Below, in pieces: positions 16,301-23,467 of a stretch of DNA of 38,038 nucleotides. The first letter of the stretch is position 1. The number at the start of each line of letters is the position of its first letter. The stretch lies in assembly GCA_016931315.1 (NCBI GenBank), contig JAFGFB010000245.1:1-38038 (forward strand). The letters are read 5' to 3'. This DNA comes from Anaerolineae bacterium. Its GTDB lineage: Bacteria; Chloroflexota; Anaerolineae; B4-G1; SLSP01. The position numbers were made by a program, and so were the translations under genes. The notes under the pieces were generated by a model. It did not search any database. It was not told the DNA's origin and worked only from the letters and a program-made list of their open reading frames with translations.

Positions 16301-16412
16301 GTTGAAGGGAGCGGGCGAGGCCACATTTTACGTCAAGGTGATTGATGCCGCCGGCAATGAGACGGTGACGGAGCAGGTCACGATCAGGATTGTGCCGCGG
16401 GCGACGCCGTAG
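13344..16412 (+). CDS. Class A penicillin-binding protein (transglycosylase/transpeptidase) with C-terminal Ig-like domains
   Basis: 1022 aa from the ATG at 13344 (TAAGGA just upstream); a start at 13371 is possible. The protein polymerises and cross-links peptidoglycan. A single membrane anchor lies at about residues 33-65. The glycosyltransferase domain shows VAMEDRSFWTNPGFNARGLA and GASSITQQVVKN, with the catalytic Glu in MEDR. The position usually held by His in EDxxFxxHxG is Asn. Transpeptidase motifs: Ser440 in GSSFKPF, Ser499-Leu-Asn501, and Lys648-Thr-Gly. After about residue 830 come two Ig-like segments (VSIISPTTYSFVRGVVPITG ... and PKVDLTYPEDGAEY ...), longer than in E. coli PBP1a. 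Gene transcribed alone. Confidence 0.95.
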   Translation: MNQNHKRTPMSLVRSIIIADRERRRVRSKTGINLVFRIIGVVIMVSLLASVISVGLAVGAAAAAYGTITEGLPTPDEVAAASVQTFETTKIFDRTGQNLLYEVIDPNAGDRNWLAIGDIPDTVTCGTVAMEDRSFWTNPGFNARGLARAFVNNLQGLPVQGASSITQQVVKNTVIPLEERYVQDYGRKIKEILISMELTRLYPKEEILEWYLNTNLYGNLAYGIDAAARVYFGKPASALTLSEAATLIAIPQSPLVNPFNDPEGAMKRRDLVLDGMVLQGCVSSAEADAARQQSWQLAQRNERFDIQAPHFSLYVRRQLEEMFGVERVAGGGLRVYTTLDLELNEQATCTSQAFLRILSGEDAAVVVPEVVNAGCAAAQYLPDMPAVYAGMDSNVNNTAMIMMRPTTGEILAMVGSADYWNQEIDGSFNVAVDGLRQPGSSFKPFTYVTLLSQGYNAAQMFLDVRKAFDQGEGMPPYVPENYTRNYYGAVSLRDALARSLNIPAVEAMSIAGIDNVMRTAHRMGITTLDKGLQFYGLSLTLGGGEVYLIDMVYAFTVFANNGVMYGAPIDAEDLRPGFRELDPVAILRVEDRNGNVLYTYERPEAQQILEPRLAYLITDIISDRRARIPAFGTPNPLELDNNRPAAAKTGTTNDFTDNWIIGYTPQLAAGVWMGNTDASQKMTDLPGARGASFIWHAMMEYSLKDEPVVPFTRPDGLVEVAVCTKSGMLPHSNCPTRTEIMIPGTEPTEVDTLYQVFRVNRETGRLAVDGFTPPELIEERVYEVYPSEAMDWIASLPEDKRPPIPPTEYDTIYGLANVNPEVSIISPTTYSFVRGVVPITGNARGGDFAFYRLVFGTGMSPNEWAQIGPDHPGQVENNVLEFFDVSGLTDGLYTLQLQVVGGAQGVRLSTIQLTVDNTPPKVDLTYPEDGAEYEYRAGDWVNINAEVNDNHAIQRVEFYKVEAVPPDQQLQPFAVRTAAPYNVNWMLKGAGEATFYVKVIDAAGNETVTEQVTIRIVPRATP

Positions 16413-16455
16413 CCCAAGCCGAGCAGGTAGCATCTCCCCCACCCTGGGGGACAAA

Positions 16456-16938
16456 TCAGGCAGGGTCAGCCCCGTAGACCACCTCGAAGGTTTCACAGAC
16501 CACGGGCATGGTTTCTGCGGGGCGCCTGCCATAAGCCGCCAGGCTGCGCGTAAAGACTCCCCAATGGACCTGGCGCCAGGATTCCAGAGAGCGATCCCCT
16601 TCGCCCTCAGTCCACGCGAAAGCGGCGGTGACCTGATTGAAGGGAACGATTTCAACTGCCGTGGTGCGGATAATGGCCTGCGCCTGACCCTCCCAGTTGG
16701 TGATGACGCTATACTCCCCGACCGCGGGAAGAGCTTCTTGAGCCGCCTCATATTCCCACAGGGCGCTCGTGGTGCCGCGCTTACGCCCGGTTTTGACCAG
16801 AGCCGCAAGGGCATCGGCGCAGGGCGCGTTATCACAGAAGTGCCAGACGCTGAAGGTTCGCTCTGTGGTGGCGGGGTCGTCACCGAGGGAGCGCAGGTAG
16901 GCGTTCCACATTTCCTGAACCGAGGTTGGTTGTTGCAT
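16456..16938 (-). CDS. ASCH-domain protein
   Basis: 160 aa from the ATG at 16938, which has AAGGAG 5 nt upstream; the longer frame runs into a type B repeat and is not credible. Family features: MWNAYLRSLGDDP, FSVWHFCDNAPCADALA, GRKRGTTSALWEYE, YSVITNWEGQAQAIIRTT, VEIVPFNQVTAAFAWTEGEG, and SLESWRQVHWGVFTR near the C-terminus. ASCH proteins have a PUA-like fold; some act on RNA or hydrolyse N4-acetylcytidine (YqfB). The activity here is not assignable. It converges with the PBP gene across 43 nt and is divergent from the amidotransferase gene. Confidence 0.87.
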   Translation of the reverse strand: MQQPTSVQEMWNAYLRSLGDDPATTERTFSVWHFCDNAPCADALAALVKTGRKRGTTSALWEYEAAQEALPAVGEYSVITNWEGQAQAIIRTTAVEIVPFNQVTAAFAWTEGEGDRSLESWRQVHWGVFTRSLAAYGRRPAETMPVVCETFEVVYGADPA

Positions 16939-17069
16939 GGGGTCTCCTTGAGAGTTTATGGATAGGTTGTGAAGGCGGTTGCCCAACGTCAGATTGTAAT
17001 GGAGAGTGTACACGGATTGTGAGAGAATGCCAGTCGCTGCAACTGGGGTGCATTCAAAAAAGCTTGAGC

Positions 17070-17224
17070 GGCAATAGTGGCTAGACTGACGATCATGTGG
17101 GCGATGCAAGAACACAAAGAGGTAGCTTTTTTTTGTGATTTTTGCGGGCTGCGCCCGCAAAAATCACGCTTGCGGAGAGAGGCGCAGAGGGGTTTTTTTG
17201 AGTGATCTAGTCGATTTTGCCACT
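17070..17224. repeat. Type B element, complete copy
   Basis: The left end GGCAATAGTGGCTAGAC mirrors the right end GTGATCTAGTCGATTTTGCC. The middle holds a perfect 15-bp hairpin (17135-17149 with 17153-17167, loop TGC), identical in its arms to those at 28013 and 28147. It is flanked by GATGCAAGAACACAAAGAGG and GGAGAGAGGCGCAGAGG. It occupies most of the gap between the divergent ASCH and amidotransferase genes. Confidence 0.7.
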
Positions 17225-17243
17225 GTGGAAAAAACACTTTTTT

Positions 17244-17357
17244 ATGATACAATCCAGTGGTGATGGGTTTGGGCCAAGAGGGGATACCACATTCCTGATT
17301 TTTGCCAGCGCGGCGCAAGATGTGGATGAGGTGGCGGCGCTCCTGGCGACGAGGTAG
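17244..17357 (+). other. Short open frame or gene remnant (37 codons)
   Basis: ATG at 17244 to TAG at 17357. The product ends in TTFLIFASAAQDVDEVAALL and looks protein-like at its C-terminal half, but no ribosome-binding site is seen and I recognise no family. It could be the tail of a decayed gene cut by the type B element. The start also overlaps TATGATACAAT, which could be a -10 region for the amidotransferase gene. Confidence 0.2.
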
Positions 17358-17373
17358 AAACGGATAGGCGCGG

Positions 17374-18090
17374 ATGAAAGCACTGTACATTCTTAAGACG
17401 GGCAGCACGCTGCCCGAACCGGCAGCTCGGAAGGGCGATTTCGAGGATTGGATTATCGCCGGGCTGGGCCTGCCACGCGAGGCGCTGTGCGTTCTGGATG
17501 TGCGCGAGGGACCCCCACCCGCGTATGAAGCGCTGAGCGCCGCGGTCATCACCGGTTCACACGCAATGGTGACCGAACATGCCGCCTGGAGCGAGCGGTT
17601 GGCGGATTGGCTGCCCGGGTTGGTCGCACGGCGCATTCCGGTGCTGGGCATCTGCTACGGGCACCAGTTGCTCGCTTATGCGCTGGGGGGTGTGGTGGGC
17701 GCCGCTCCCGCGGGACCGGAGTATGGGACGACGCCACTACTGTTAAAAGCCGCAGCGCATGCCGACCCGTTGCTGAGCGCTGTGCCACAGCCGTTTTATG
17801 TGCATGTCAGCCACTTTCAATCCGTGCTGACGTTGCCCAAAGGCGCCACACGCCTCGCAAGCAGCATACAGGAGCTGCACCAGGCTTTCGTAGTCGCCGG
17901 GTGCGCCTGGGGGGTGCAATTCCACCCGGAGTTCGATGAGGATATCGTGGCGACGTATATTCAGGCGTATGCAGCTGAGCTGCGCGAGCGGGGCGTAGAC
18001 CCCGAAGCACGGCTGAAGACCTGCCGCAGCGCGCCCCATGCCGCACAAATCCTGAGGCGTTTTGGTGTGCTGGGGCAATCGGGAAAGTAG
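17374..18090 (+). CDS. Class I glutamine amidotransferase (GMP-synthase-like)
   Basis: 238 aa. The triad is complete: Cys94 in LGICYGHQLLAYALGG, and His184 with Glu186 in GVQFHPEFDED. The N-terminal part has AAVITGSHAMVTEH, typical of the stand-alone GATase1 group related to the GuaA amidotransferase domain. It likely hydrolyses glutamine or a gamma-glutamyl compound; no synthase partner is adjacent. No strong ribosome-binding site precedes the ATG, which is preceded by GGATAGGCGCGG. A 14-bp-scale palindrome (GCCGCTAGAGCACACTCTAGCGGC, split here as two arms at 18111-18134) with a T-run follows the stop. Confidence 0.9.
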   Translation: MKALYILKTGSTLPEPAARKGDFEDWIIAGLGLPREALCVLDVREGPPPAYEALSAAVITGSHAMVTEHAAWSERLADWLPGLVARRIPVLGICYGHQLLAYALGGVVGAAPAGPEYGTTPLLLKAAAHADPLLSAVPQPFYVHVSHFQSVLTLPKGATRLASSIQELHQAFVVAGCAWGVQFHPEFDEDIVATYIQAYAAELRERGVDPEARLKTCRSAPHAAQILRRFGVLGQSGK

Positions 18091-18110
18091 CCACATGAAT
18101 GCCCGGTATC

Positions 18111-18142
18111 GAGCCGCTAGAGCACACTCTAGCGGCTTTTTG
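18111..18142 (+). terminator. Intrinsic terminator after the amidotransferase gene
   Basis: GCCGCTAGAG (18113-18122) pairs with CTCTAGCGGC (18127-18136) around a CACA loop, followed at once by TTTTTG. This is the cleanest conventional rho-independent terminator in the window and contrasts with the A-ended long hairpins. Confidence 0.85.
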
Positions 18143-18183
18143 TACGTGTTCAGATTTCCGTTATGAGGCGCAAATCTCGGGCC

Positions 18184-18447
18184 CATGAGTTTCCGAAATT
18201 TGATCTGATAATAAAGACTGTCCGCACAGGCACAGGTGCTATTCAAGCGTCCCTACGGGACGCCCCTGGTTTCCCGCGTTATTGCAGGCACTAAAGTGCC
18301 TGCCTACTTTCAGACGTCCCTACGGGACGCGGGAGGCGGGACATTGCCGGGCGGCGAGGCTGCGGGGGACAAGGGTGGTTGCTCAACAGGGCGCCCGGGG
18401 CTAAAGCCGGGCGTTTGCGCCTTGGGCCAAACACACGAAGCCCCCTC
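18184..18447. repeat. Type C element, left end plus internal palindromes
   Basis: It starts with ATGAGTTTCCGAAATTTGAT. It contains two GCGTCCC-TAC-GGGACGC palindromes (about 18248 and 18316) and GCAGGCAC-TAAA-GTGCCTGC (about 18283-18302), then GCGGGGGACAAGGGTGGTTG and a CCGGGGCTAAAGCCGGG-like stem. No right end of its own is seen before the next left end at 18448, so it is a tandem, truncated copy. Confidence 0.6.
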
Positions 18448-18768
18448 ATGAGTTTTCAGAATTTAATCCGGTAATAAGGGACGTCCGCGCAGGCGCAGGT
18501 GCTATTCAAGCGTCCCTACGGGACGCCCCTGGTTTCCCGCGTTATTGCAGGCGTTGAAGCGCTGAGTACAGCGACGCCTGCCTACTCTCAGGCGTCCCTA
18601 CGGGACGAAGAACGCATCGTGATGCGCCTCTACCGCCCGGGACAGGTTGCTGGACGGAGGTAAGAGACCTTTCGACTTCGCTCCACTTCGCTCAGGGTGA
18701 CGAGTAGTGTAAGGTGAGCAGGAACGCGAAGTATACCGAAGTAAAATTTGAAAACTCATAAGGGGGCT
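18440..18768. repeat. Type C element, complete copy
   Basis: AGCCCCCTCATGAGTTTTCA at the left is mirrored by TGAAAACTCATAAGGGGGCT at the right, extending the terminal inverted repeat to about 20 bp. The outer CCCCCT part differs from the copy at 8055 (CAGGC.CT), yet is self-complementary in each. Internal CGTCCC-TAC-GGGACG palindromes recur near 18511 and 18593. The segment is non-coding. Confidence 0.65.
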
Positions 18769-18825
18769 GGGAGCAGCATATTTGTGGCGGCGCCGCTGCG
18801 CAGCAGAGGAGGTCGCAGGGAGCAA

Positions 18826-19030
18826 TGGGACGCCACTGCGTGGCGGTACGAACTAAAGTTCGCGGTACATTGGCGGCAGCTAGGGTTGAGGTAGGGTGAG
18901 AAGGTTGTGGAATGAAATGAGGCCGCCACTGCGTGGCGGTACGAACTAAAGTTCGCGGTACGTTCGCGGCGGGCGAGGGTTGCGGGGGACAAGGGTGGTT
19001 GCTCAACGAGGCGCCCAGGGCTAAAGCCAC
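18826..19030. repeat. Direct repeats with GCCAC-TGC-GTGGC palindromes
   Basis: A segment of about 40 bp containing GCCACTGCGTGGCGGTACGA and CGAACTAAAGTTCGCGGTAC occurs at about 18830 and 18922. Next comes TTGCGGGGGACAAGGGTGGT, a near copy of the sequence at about 18360. The palindromes again use three- or four-base loops (TGC, TAAA). No gene is seen in 18769-19092. Confidence 0.6.
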
Positions 19031-19092
19031 AGGGCTACGAAACAACGCCCGGTGAACCGGGCTCAGATGCGCTATTACTGCTCCAATAACAG

Positions 19093-19128
19093 ACCACGGC
19101 AACCCCCCAAGGAGGTTGCCGTGGTTTT
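19093..19128. terminator. Hairpin at the 3' end of the ATPase gene
   Basis: ACCACGGCAACC (19093-19104) pairs with GGTTGCCGTGGT (19114-19125) around a 9-nt loop, with TTTT overlapping the plus-strand end. It lies 20 nt after the ATPase stop on the minus strand. The U-tract is better placed for plus-strand transcription, so it may serve the opposite strand or both. Confidence 0.45.
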
Positions 19129-19147
19129 GCGTTAAGCACGAAAATGT

Positions 19148-21964
19148 CTAGCCGCGGTAGCGCTCTGTACGAGACGAGAGCAACAGCTTCTGCAACTCCG
19201 CCACGATTGAGGGGATCAGGACCAACGGCAGAATCAAGAACCACTCTTCAGGATCATCCAGCGGCACGGTGCCAAAGATGGGCTGGAAGAAGGGCACAAA
19301 GACGACCATCAGCAGCAAGATGACAGAGAAGCCGATGGCGTATTGCATCCACTTGTTGGTGAAGATCCCCAGCTTGAGCAGGGGATAGCGCTCCGAGCGC
19401 GCGGTGTAAGCGCGGAAGAGTTCGGAAAGCACCAGCGTCACGAAAGCCATCGTCTGCGCCATCAGAGTGGCATCCTGCCCGGTTTTGGCGGCGTAGTAGC
19501 CGCCGCGGTGATAAGCCCACAGGACGGTGCCCGCGATGGCGATGGTCTGGACTGCCACGCCCGCAATCATCTCACGGTTAATCACAGGCTCTTTAGGAGG
19601 CCGGGGCGGGCGGGACATGATGTCGGGATCGCCCTTTTCCAAGCCCAGAGCCAGCGCCGGCGCGCCATCGCTGAGCAGGTTGAGCCACAAGAGCTGAATT
19701 GCGGTCAGTGGCACGGGCCAACCCAACAGTGTGGCGACAAAGATGATGGCGATTTCCGCCATGTTGCAGGAGAGCAGGAAATAGACGAATTTGCGAATAT
19801 TGGAGTAGATAATGCGTCCCTGCTCAATGGCGCTGACGATGGAGACGTAGTTGTCGTCGGTGAGCACCATGTCGGCGGTCTGTTTGGAGACATCCGTGCC
19901 GGTGATGCCCATGGCGATACCGATATCCGCGCGCTTGAGGGCGGGCGCATCGTTGACGCCGTCACCGGTCATGGCAGCAACATGCCCACGGTTTCGCAGC
20001 GCCTGGACAATGCGCACCTTGTGGTTGGGAGCAACGCGAGCAAAGACATCCACATGCTCGATGGCTTCTTCGAGCTCGGCATCGCTCATCGCCTCGATCT
20101 CGCGCCCGGAAATCACCCGTCCGCCAGGTCGCAGGATTCCAATCTGATTGGCGATGGCCTGCGCGGTAGCGGCATAGTCGCCCGTGACCATGACCGTGCG
20201 CAGCCCTGCGCCCCGCGCCTTCTGAATGGCGGGAATCACCTCGGGGCGGGCGGGGTCAATCATGCCGACCAGTCCGATAAAGACCAGGTTAATCTCGACG
20301 GTAGCCGGGGTCAACTCCGCAGGAATACTCTTCAAGGGGCGATAAGCCACCCCCAAGACGCGCAAAGCCTGCGAAGCCATGCCGGCATTGCTCTTGAGGA
20401 TGCGCTCACGCAGCTCCTCGGTCAGCACGATGGGACCATCGGGACCTTGCGCGTGCGTGCAGTGGTCCAGAACGATGTCGGGAGCGCCCTTGACCACTGC
20501 GACGTAGCCGGAGTCACCGACATTGAAGGGACTGGCGTCCTCATCCGCGACTCTCTCCAACGCATGAATGGTGGTCATGCGCTTACGGTCGGAGTCAAAG
20601 GGCAATTCTGCCACACGGGGATAGCGCCCTTCCTGCCCCTCGCGCCAATAGCCAGCCTTGGCAGCAGCCACAACCAGCGACCCCTCGGTGGGGTCGCCCA
20701 CCATGCGGTATTCGGCATCACCGTCGCTTTTTTCCAGCACGGCATCGGTGCAGAGCAAGCCAGCCCAAAGCGCCTGCCGCAACACGGGATGCTGTTCTAG
20801 GGGAATCACCTGCCCATCGGACTTAAAATCCCCGTTCGTATCGTAGCCGGTGCCCGTAATCACATACTCGTGGTCCAGCACCGACATCTGCGTCACCGTC
20901 ATCTGGTTCTGGGTCAACGTGCCGGTCTTATCGGAGCAAATCACTGTAGCAGAACCGAGAGTCTCAACAGCGGGCAGACGGCGAATCAAGGCATGGCGCT
21001 TGACCATCTCCTGCATACCGAGCGCCAGACAAATCGTGACGACGGCGGGCAAGCCCTCAGGCACGGCGGCAATCGCCAGACTAACGGCAATCATGAAGAA
21101 CTCGGTAACCATCTGAATCGTCAGTTCTTGCCCGGTGAAAAGCGGACGCAGAATGCCGATCAGGAAGACCAAACCACAGATGACGAGCGAGGCAATGCCC
21201 AGCATCCGCCCCACCTCATCCAGTTTGCGCTGTAAGGGGGTCTCTTCTTCCTCAACCGACTGAATCATCTCGGCGATGTGGCCGATTTCCGTCTGCATGC
21301 CAGTGGCGATGACCACCGCCACACCGCGGCCGTAGGTGACCATGGTGCTCATATAGGCGGAATTACGACGGTCGCCGATACCGGCTTCCGCATCGAGGAC
21401 CTGAGCGGCTTCTTTGCCCACAGGCAATGATTCGCCCGTGAGGGAAGCCTCCTCGATCTTGAGGTTCACGGATTCGGTGAGCCTGACATCGGCGGGAATG
21501 ACGTTGCCAGCTTCGAGCAGCACAATATCACCGGGGACCAAAGCGTGTGCCGCCACCACTACGCGATGTCCATCGCGCATCACGTGCGCTTCGGGCGCTG
21601 CCATCTTTTTGAGGGCCGCGAGCGCCTCCTCGGCTTTGCTCTCCTGGATGACGCCGATGGCGGCATTCAGAATCACAATCGCCATGATCACGCCCGCTTC
21701 GACCAGGCCGCCTTCATCTATGCCAAAGATATCTAACGAGGCCGAAATAACCGCAGCAGCAATCAGGATCAAGACCACGAAGCCGCGCAACTGATCCAAC
21801 AGGCGTTTCCAGAATGATACAGGGGGGCGTTCTTGTAGCTGGTTGGGGCCATAGGTTGCCAGCCGTTTTTGGGCCTCAGCAGTCGTGAGACCCTGGTCGG
21901 GGCGGACCTCCAATGTAGCCAGCGCATCCGCTACGCTCAGCGCATGCCACTTCTTTGTATCCAT
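19148..21964 (-). CDS. P-type cation-transporting ATPase, calcium (P2) type
   Basis: 938 aa from the ATG at 21964, with GAGGAGG 8 nt upstream; extending the frame upstream only translates hairpin repeats. It pumps cations, probably Ca2+, out of the cell using ATP. An N-terminal cation-ATPase segment ([15 protein letters not shown] ... YGPNQL) is followed by a TM pair, [19 protein letters not shown] and [12 protein letters not shown]. The M4 motif is [15 protein letters not shown]; the phosphorylation site is Asp345 in [12 protein letters not shown]; and [31 protein letters not shown] and the C-terminal membrane domain follow. The PEGLP site and overall length match bacterial SERCA/PMCA-like pumps. 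Calcium specificity is inferred. Confidence 0.93.
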   Translation of the reverse strand: MDTKKWHALSVADALATLEVRPDQGLTTAEAQKRLATYGPNQLQERPPVSFWKRLLDQLRGFVVLILIAAAVISASLDIFGIDEGGLVEAGVIMAIVILNAAIGVIQESKAEEALAALKKMAAPEAHVMRDGHRVVVAAHALVPGDIVLLEAGNVIPADVRLTESVNLKIEEASLTGESLPVGKEAAQVLDAEAGIGDRRNSAYMSTMVTYGRGVAVVIATGMQTEIGHIAEMIQSVEEEETPLQRKLDEVGRMLGIASLVICGLVFLIGILRPLFTGQELTIQMVTEFFMIAVSLAIAAVPEGLPAVVTICLALGMQEMVKRHALIRRLPAVETLGSATVICSDKTGTLTQNQMTVTQMSVLDHEYVITGTGYDTNGDFKSDGQVIPLEQHPVLRQALWAGLLCTDAVLEKSDGDAEYRMVGDPTEGSLVVAAAKAGYWREGQEGRYPRVAELPFDSDRKRMTTIHALERVADEDASPFNVGDSGYVAVVKGAPDIVLDHCTHAQGPDGPIVLTEELRERILKSNAGMASQALRVLGVAYRPLKSIPAELTPATVEINLVFIGLVGMIDPARPEVIPAIQKARGAGLRTVMVTGDYAATAQAIANQIGILRPGGRVISGREIEAMSDAELEEAIEHVDVFARVAPNHKVRIVQALRNRGHVAAMTGDGVNDAPALKRADIGIAMGITGTDVSKQTADMVLTDDNYVSIVSAIEQGRIIYSNIRKFVYFLLSCNMAEIAIIFVATLLGWPVPLTAIQLLWLNLLSDGAPALALGLEKGDPDIMSRPPRPPKEPVINREMIAGVAVQTIAIAGTVLWAYHRGGYYAAKTGQDATLMAQTMAFVTLVLSELFRAYTARSERYPLLKLGIFTNKWMQYAIGFSVILLLMVVFVPFFQPIFGTVPLDDPEEWFLILPLVLIPSIVAELQKLLLSSRTERYRG

Positions 21965-22140
21965 GAAGTTGTCCTCCTCAAGACAGTTTCGAGAAAGGCT
22001 ATGCCTTTCAGGCATAAAACAAATGAGGCGCGGTCGAGGCGTCTTTGTCTGCGGAAGGCAGGCGCAGGCGCTTTGATCAAAAGCATTGTAACATAGACCA
22101 GGCATTAGGCAAGATTTGGAGGGGTGACAGATTTTGGGTG

Positions 22141-22648
22141 GAAGTTGGAGGAGGTTGGGCAAAGAGGAAAAGAGGTTTCTCTTTTTGTGTTTTTTGGTCG
22201 CGCTACGCGCGACCAAAAAACACTTTTTTAGGAAGATGAATAGGGAGGACAGTTGGCCGCGTTGTGCGCGGTTAAAACACTTTTGAGGAAGGCAGATGGG
22301 GAGCACAGTTGGCCGCGTTGTGCGCGGTTAAAACACTTTTGAGGAAGGCGGATGGGGAGGACAGGCGGGTTGTTGGGGGAAGTTGTGCAAAGAGAGGAAG
22401 AGGTTTCTCTTTTTGTGTTTTTGGGTCGCGCTACGCGCGACCCAAAAACACTTTTTTAGGAAGATGAATAGGGAGGACAGTTGGCCGCGTTGTGCGCGGG
22501 CGAAACACTTTTGAGGAAAGCGGATGGGGAGCACAGTTGGCCGCGTTGTGCGCGGTCAAAACACTTTTGAGGAAGGCAAATGAGGACAGTTGTAGTTTTG
22601 AACTGCGCTATGCGCGACCAAAGCCACTTTTTAGGAGGGCGGATGGGG
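22141..22648. repeat. Tandem array of hairpin units (l, m and five decayed units)
   Basis: Two long hairpins, 22187-22223 and 22415-22451, each 17 bp with loop TAC and followed by T6. Each is preceded by GGTTTCTCTTTTT. After each come units of about 56 bp beginning ACAGTTGGCCGCGTTGTGCG and continuing CGGTTAAAACACTTTTGAGG: 22249-22304, 22305-22360, 22477-22532 and 22533-22585, then a degenerate unit from 22586. The units look like decayed versions of the same hairpin. The block is itself a duplication of about 230 bp. No gene is seen in 21965-22723. Confidence 0.75.
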
Positions 22649-22709
22649 CATTGCAGGCGTCAAGGATTTAGCCGATAGCGGGCGTTTCGGTGATGCCGGC
22701 AAGTTGGGT

Positions 22710-22723
22710 TATAATACGGCTCT
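22710..22723 (+). promoter_or_regulatory. -10 box predicting a leaderless ABC-transporter mRNA
   Basis: TATAAT (22710-22715) ends 8 nt before the ATG at 22724. A start about 7 nt downstream would be at or within 1-2 nt of the ATG, leaving no room for a ribosome-binding site, and none is seen. A -35 box is weak (TTTCGG, 19 bp upstream). Confidence 0.55.
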
Positions 22724-23467
22724 ATGAGAGTGGTATTGCGCAACCTTAGCAAAACCTTCAACGAGCGCAGGTCTGCGCTGGAAGCGCTGGCGCCGATTTC
22801 GCTCGACATTGCGCCGGGCGAGTTTGTAGCCTTCGTGGGACCGAGCGGGTGCGGCAAGTCCACGCTGCTCCGTCTGATTGCAGACCAGCTGGTTCCCAGC
22901 ACCGGGGAGATATGGCTGGACAGTCAATCGCCCACGGTGCAACGGGCGCACAAAGCCATCGGCTGGATGGCGCAGAATCCGGCGCTGCTGCCGTGGGCGA
23001 CAGTGCTCGACAATGTCAGGCTACCGCTGCACGTGAATCGCCAGCACAACCGCGCCGCTCCCACACCGGAAGCCCTCCTGGCCCTGACGGGGCTAACGGA
23101 ATTCGCGACTACCTACCCCGGAACGCTCTCGGGAGGCATGCAACAGCGCGTGGCGCTGGCTCGCACGCTGGCTACGGGCGCGAGGCTGTGGTTGATGGAC
23201 GAGCCTTTCGCCGCGTTGGATGAGCTGACCCGCGAGGCGTTGACGGATGAGGTGTTGCGGTTGTGGCAGGAGGTAGGCGCTACCGTCCTCTGGGTAACCC
23301 ATAATATCACCGAGGCGATACGCCTGGCAAACCGGCTCGTGGTGATGAGCTCCCGTCCCGGCGAGATTCGCGCGGTTTTCCCGGTGCCGTTGCCCTATGC
23401 CCGCGATGCCACCTCACCAGAAGTCATCGCACTGGTGCGCGATGTGCGCAAGGCGCTTGCCGCATGA
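22724..23467 (+). CDS. ABC transporter ATP-binding protein (nitrate/taurine/pyrimidine family)
   Basis: 247 aa. All NBD motifs are present: Walker A GPSGCGKSTLLR, Q-loop GWMAQNPALLPWATV, signature LSGGMQQRVALARTLA, Walker B LWLMDEPFAALD, and the switch His in VTHNITEAIRLA. The sequence belongs to the SsuB/TauB/ThiZ group. Its stop overlaps the permease start (ATGA), so the genes are coupled. It powers import across the cytoplasmic membrane with the two following genes. Confidence 0.93.
   Translation: MRVVLRNLSKTFNERRSALEALAPISLDIAPGEFVAFVGPSGCGKSTLLRLIADQLVPSTGEIWLDSQSPTVQRAHKAIGWMAQNPALLPWATVLDNVRLPLHVNRQHNRAAPTPEALLALTGLTEFATTYPGTLSGGMQQRVALARTLATGARLWLMDEPFAALDELTREALTDEVLRLWQEVGATVLWVTHNITEAIRLANRLVVMSSRPGEIRAVFPVPLPYARDATSPEVIALVRDVRKALAA

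Noticed and set aside
19343-20800. A 485-aa plus-strand frame
   Set aside because: It is antisense to the P-type ATPase, whose motifs are unambiguous; such long shadows are common in GC-rich DNA.
21965-22306. An N-terminal extension of the P-type ATPase by 114 residues
   Set aside because: It translates hairpin units and low-complexity flank (the end recurs in another frame at 22328-22534). The ATG at 21964 has a strong GAGGAGG and begins the normal family N-terminus.
22249-22648. A CRISPR array
   Set aside because: The units are contiguous and decayed copies of a hairpin without unique spacers of constant length, and no cas gene is present.
22649-22723. A TPP riboswitch before the NMT1/THI5-like importer
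   Set aside because: No CUGAGA or ACCUG..GAU core is seen, and the TATAAT box leaves no room for a leader.
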